Source: Bacteroidales bacterium UBA2295 (GTDB taxonomy: Bacteria > Bacteroidota > Bacteroidia > Bacteroidales > Tenuifilaceae). Taken from it: a stretch of DNA of 25,981 bases. The translations under genes and the position numbers were made by a program. The stretch's first letter is position 1, and each line of letters opens with the position of its first letter. Below are positions 23,863 to 25,981 of the stretch, piece after piece. The notes under the pieces were generated by a model. It was given only the letters and a program-made list of their open reading frames with translations. It did not search any database and was not told where the DNA came from. Location: contig DDWD01000040.1 in NCBI GenBank assembly GCA_002345825.1, forward strand, positions 1 to 25,981, in the 5' to 3' direction.

Positions 23863-24750
23863 GTGGTAAAAGAACGAGAAACCATCCTTTTTGTAGTAAA
23901 TCCTTTTGCGGGAATTGGTAATATTAGTAAACTGTCCAACAGGATATATAAATCGTTACGCAACAGCCGTTATAGTGCTCTTGTTGTTGTGGCAGATGAA
24001 ACTACTGATTTGCAGACTTTGATTCAGGGGCATTTAAACAGTGGCTGCAACAAGGTGTTTGCAGTTGGTGGAAATGCAGCAGTGAGTAAGGTTGCTACGC
24101 ATTTGGTAAATACGCATGCTTCGCTTGGGATTGTTCCTGTAGGCTCGGGCAATGGCTTGGCAAGGCATCTTCGAATACCCTTAGATGTTGATAAGGCCAT
24201 TAAGCTAGTCCATAGACAAAAAATTGCGATGATAGACTATGGCCTTGCCAACAGTACGCCCTTTTTCTGTATTGCTGGATTAGGTTTTGATGCCGATATG
24301 GCTATCCGATTTAACTCGCTAACCAAGCGCAACTTCTGGAACTATGCGCTGGCAACCATTTCGGAATTATCGAGAGCTAAGGCAAAACTCTATCGTATTA
24401 ACAATAATGGGCACAAAATTCACAAGGAGGCATTTTCGATATCTGTAGCCAACGCTACACGTTATGGCCATAATGCTATTATAGCCCCCGATGCCGATAC
24501 AGCAGACGGTTTCCTCGATGTAACCATCATATCGCCTTTCCCAAAGTTTTTTGCACCAAGTATTGCTACTAAACTTTTTAATGGCAAGATTAGCAAAAGC
24601 AGATATGTTGAAATATTTAGGGTAAGCCATTTGGAAATTGAGCCCGAAGATACTGCTGGCGCGATGCATCTTGATGGAATTACCATGGTTACTGGCAGCT
24701 CAGTTGGGTTTGCCATAAAACCCCTCGGCCTTAAGGTTTATGTTCCTTAG
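23863..24750 (+). CDS. diacylglycerol/sphingosine kinase-fold protein with degenerate active-site motifs
   Basis: The 295-residue protein has the DAGK catalytic-domain fold of YegS/DgkB: FVVNPFAGIGN near the start, IVPVGSGNGLARHLRIP, AGLGFDADMAI and DADTADGFLDVTII. However, the family's GGDGTxNEV motif, which holds the nucleotide, reads GGNAAVSKV (residues 69-77), and the later DGE reads DGI (271-273). It may therefore have lost kinase activity while keeping the fold; alternatively the active site has shifted. The start is GTG 23863, because the promoter puts the transcript start at or just before an alternative TTG at 23836. The 3' end overlaps the convergent Cys-cluster gene by 4 bp. Confidence 0.85.
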   Translation: MVKERETILFVVNPFAGIGNISKLSNRIYKSLRNSRYSALVVVADETTDLQTLIQGHLNSGCNKVFAVGGNAAVSKVATHLVNTHASLGIVPVGSGNGLARHLRIPLDVDKAIKLVHRQKIAMIDYGLANSTPFFCIAGLGFDADMAIRFNSLTKRNFWNYALATISELSRAKAKLYRINNNGHKIHKEAFSISVANATRYGHNAIIAPDADTADGFLDVTIISPFPKFFAPSIATKLFNGKISKSRYVEIFRVSHLEIEPEDTAGAMHLDGITMVTGSSVGFAIKPLGLKVYVP

Positions 24751-25253
24751 CGGTTCAATTGAACTTTTATTTGTTCCACCACGTTGAATACCACTGGGCA
24801 AACCTCAATGTTTTTAAGCGTAATATTTAGTATTTGGTGCATTCTTCGCCTATCGGTGTGTGGATATTCCCGGCAAGCCTTGGGACGATAATCGTAGATT
24901 AGGCAGTAATTATCATCTTGCAAAAAAGGACAGGGCGAGCTGGTAAATACATAATCGCCATCGGAATCGATGGTAAGGTGCTTTTCAACCAAAGCCGAGG
25001 GCTTTATACCTAGTCCTTTGGCCATTCTGTCAATGTCTCTGTTTGTAATAATTGGGCTTATGGTTTTACAACAATTAGCGCAGGCAATACAATCGAATTG
25101 ATCAAATGCATCTTGATGGGCTTCATTAAAAAGCCTATCAACCCTGTCTGTAGGTAATCTTTTGAGCTTTTTAAATAGCAATTTATTTTCCTGCTTTAAC
25201 GAGGAGGCAAACTCTTTGATCCTGAGGTGAGAAACAAACTCTAACCTATCCAC
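24747..25253 (-). CDS. YkgJ-family cysteine cluster protein
   Basis: The 168-residue protein has the metal-binding cysteine pattern of the YkgJ family (zinc- or iron-chelating): C55, C58, C61 and C62 (DCIACANCCK), then SSPCPFLQDDNYCLIYDYRP, KACREYPH and a final VCPVV. The biochemical role of the family is not settled; some members are linked to metal sensing or protein modification. The start is GTG 25253, overlapping the stop of the upstream transporter gene by 8 bp, which suggests coupled translation. The stop overlaps that of the convergent lipid-kinase-fold gene (TTAG). Confidence 0.9.
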   Translation of the reverse strand: MDRLEFVSHLRIKEFASSLKQENKLLFKKLKRLPTDRVDRLFNEAHQDAFDQFDCIACANCCKTISPIITNRDIDRMAKGLGIKPSALVEKHLTIDSDGDYVFTSSPCPFLQDDNYCLIYDYRPKACREYPHTDRRRMHQILNITLKNIEVCPVVFNVVEQIKVQLNR

Positions 25254-25981
25254 GCGAAAAAGCTCTTTTTAGCATACCTTTCCTCATTTGCGACAGGAAT
25301 AGTCCCATAATTACAACAATAATTCCAGCCATTTTAAGCAAAGTAAGGCTCTCGCCTAAAAGAAAGTATGCAAATATTGCCGTTAGGGCAGGAATAGCAT
25401 TGGTGAAAATATTGGCTTTGGTTATACCCAAATGCTTAATGGCATAAGTGAAAAATATAAAAGCAAAACTCGATGCAAATATCCCTAGATTAAGCAGGGG
25501 TATAACTACATCCCAGGTTGGTTTTACTTGTATAAATTCCTTGAAATCTAGAATAAAGAAAAGTGGCAGGAAGAATACAATACCAAAAAGATTTTGGTAT
25601 GCAACAATGGAGAAAGAGTTGTACTTGTCGGTTAGTTTTTTTATTATAAGGGCATACCCCAGCGCAGATATTACTGCCAGCGCAAGGAATCCGATTCCTA
25701 CAGGATTAACCTCCGACACATCAAACCCCTCATGGAAAATCACCAAGGCAACGCCAACTATAGAGACAACAATTCCCATGAAATTCATCATAGTGATACG
25801 CTCCTTGAGGTAGTAGTATGCCCCAATTGGACTGAATAATGGAATGGTTGCAATAATCACGGCAGCCAGTGTCGATGGGGTTAAACTTACTCCATAGCTC
25901 TCGCCTAAAAAGTATAGGAATGGTGAAAGGAAGCTGAGGAGAATAAATGTTTTAATATCTTTTTTTTCAATCCTATCGAGC
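25246..25981 (-). CDS. DMT-superfamily transporter (EamA family), 5'-truncated by window edge
   Basis: The minus-strand frame stays open to the window end, so the N-terminus is missing; about 244 residues are visible. They show the end of the first EamA repeat (VIIATIPLFSPIGAYYYLKE) and a full second repeat (GFLALAVISALGYALIIKKL to AGIIVVIMGLFLSQ), with about eight predicted helices. The second repeat carries the typical IPALTAIFAYFLLGESLTLLK. Members export or import small metabolites such as amino acids; the substrate cannot be read from the sequence. The YkgJ-family gene follows with an 8-bp overlap. Confidence 0.9.
   Translation of the reverse strand, partial: LDRIEKKDIKTFILLSFLSPFLYFLGESYGVSLTPSTLAAVIIATIPLFSPIGAYYYLKERITMMNFMGIVVSIVGVALVIFHEGFDVSEVNPVGIGFLALAVISALGYALIIKKLTDKYNSFSIVAYQNLFGIVFFLPLFFILDFKEFIQVKPTWDVVIPLLNLGIFASSFAFIFFTYAIKHLGITKANIFTNAIPALTAIFAYFLLGESLTLLKMAGIIVVIMGLFLSQMRKGMLKRAFSRG

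Noticed and set aside
1..25981. mobile elements, prophage, defence systems, CRISPR array, tRNA or rRNA genes
   Set aside because: I looked for repeated spacers, transposase or integrase motifs and tRNA cloverleaf patterns and found none; all gene content is core or envelope-related.

Overview
The window is a stretch of core chromosome from a member of the Bacteroidota, most likely Bacteroidales or a close relative. The evidence is the purH-mreB-mreC-mreD-mrdA-rodA order, a porQ gene and a type IX secretion (T9SS) type A sorting domain, the longer Bacteroidota forms of RodA and RecQ, the near absence of Shine-Dalgarno sequences, and several promoters of the Bacteroidota form (TTTG, 19-21 bp, TAnnTTTG). 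I see no tRNA, rRNA, insertion sequence, phage gene or CRISPR array. The genus cannot be fixed from the sequence.

Layout: 1-1546 (+) holds the 3' part of an MscS-type mechanosensitive channel gene and rsmA. 1536-2801 (-) is a MacB/FtsX-type ABC permease. 3019-10217 (+) is one tightly packed block: purH, then the rod-shape and elongation genes mreB, mreC, mreD, mrdA (PBP2) and rodA. 10161-12748 (-) holds an AcpH-like hydrolase and sppA, separated by a strong terminator. folK (12874-13422, +) meets a T9SS cargo gene (13473-14510, -) at a shared hairpin. 14582-18661 (-) holds an ABC-2 permease, its ATPase and recQ. A 411-bp gene-free divergent region follows. 19073-20919 (+) holds tatC, a small lipoprotein gene and a single-domain PqiA-like membrane protein. 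20924-23659 (-) is porQ-cmk-ispH in transcription order. 23863-24750 (+) is a diacylglycerol/sphingosine kinase-fold protein. 24747-25981 (-) holds a YkgJ-type Cys-cluster protein and a DMT/EamA transporter cut by the window edge.

Functional themes: cell-envelope building dominates. MreBCD, PBP2 and RodA form the lateral-wall elongation machine. SppA clears signal peptides, TatC exports folded proteins, PorQ belongs to the T9SS, and the 13473-14510 protein is a probable T9SS client. IspH and cytidylate kinase supply isoprenoid and nucleotide precursors. Most of the window is ordinary housekeeping.

The best candidates for something new are: (1) the lipid-kinase-fold protein at 23863-24750, in which the nucleotide-binding GGDGT motif reads GGNAA and the later DGE motif reads DGI, so it may be a pseudokinase; (2) the coupled lipoprotein and single-domain PqiA-like pair after tatC, which has no MCE partner nearby; (3) overlapping, mutually exclusive inverted repeats in the recQ/tatC spacer; and (4) a palindrome sitting on the predicted promoter of the T9SS cargo gene.
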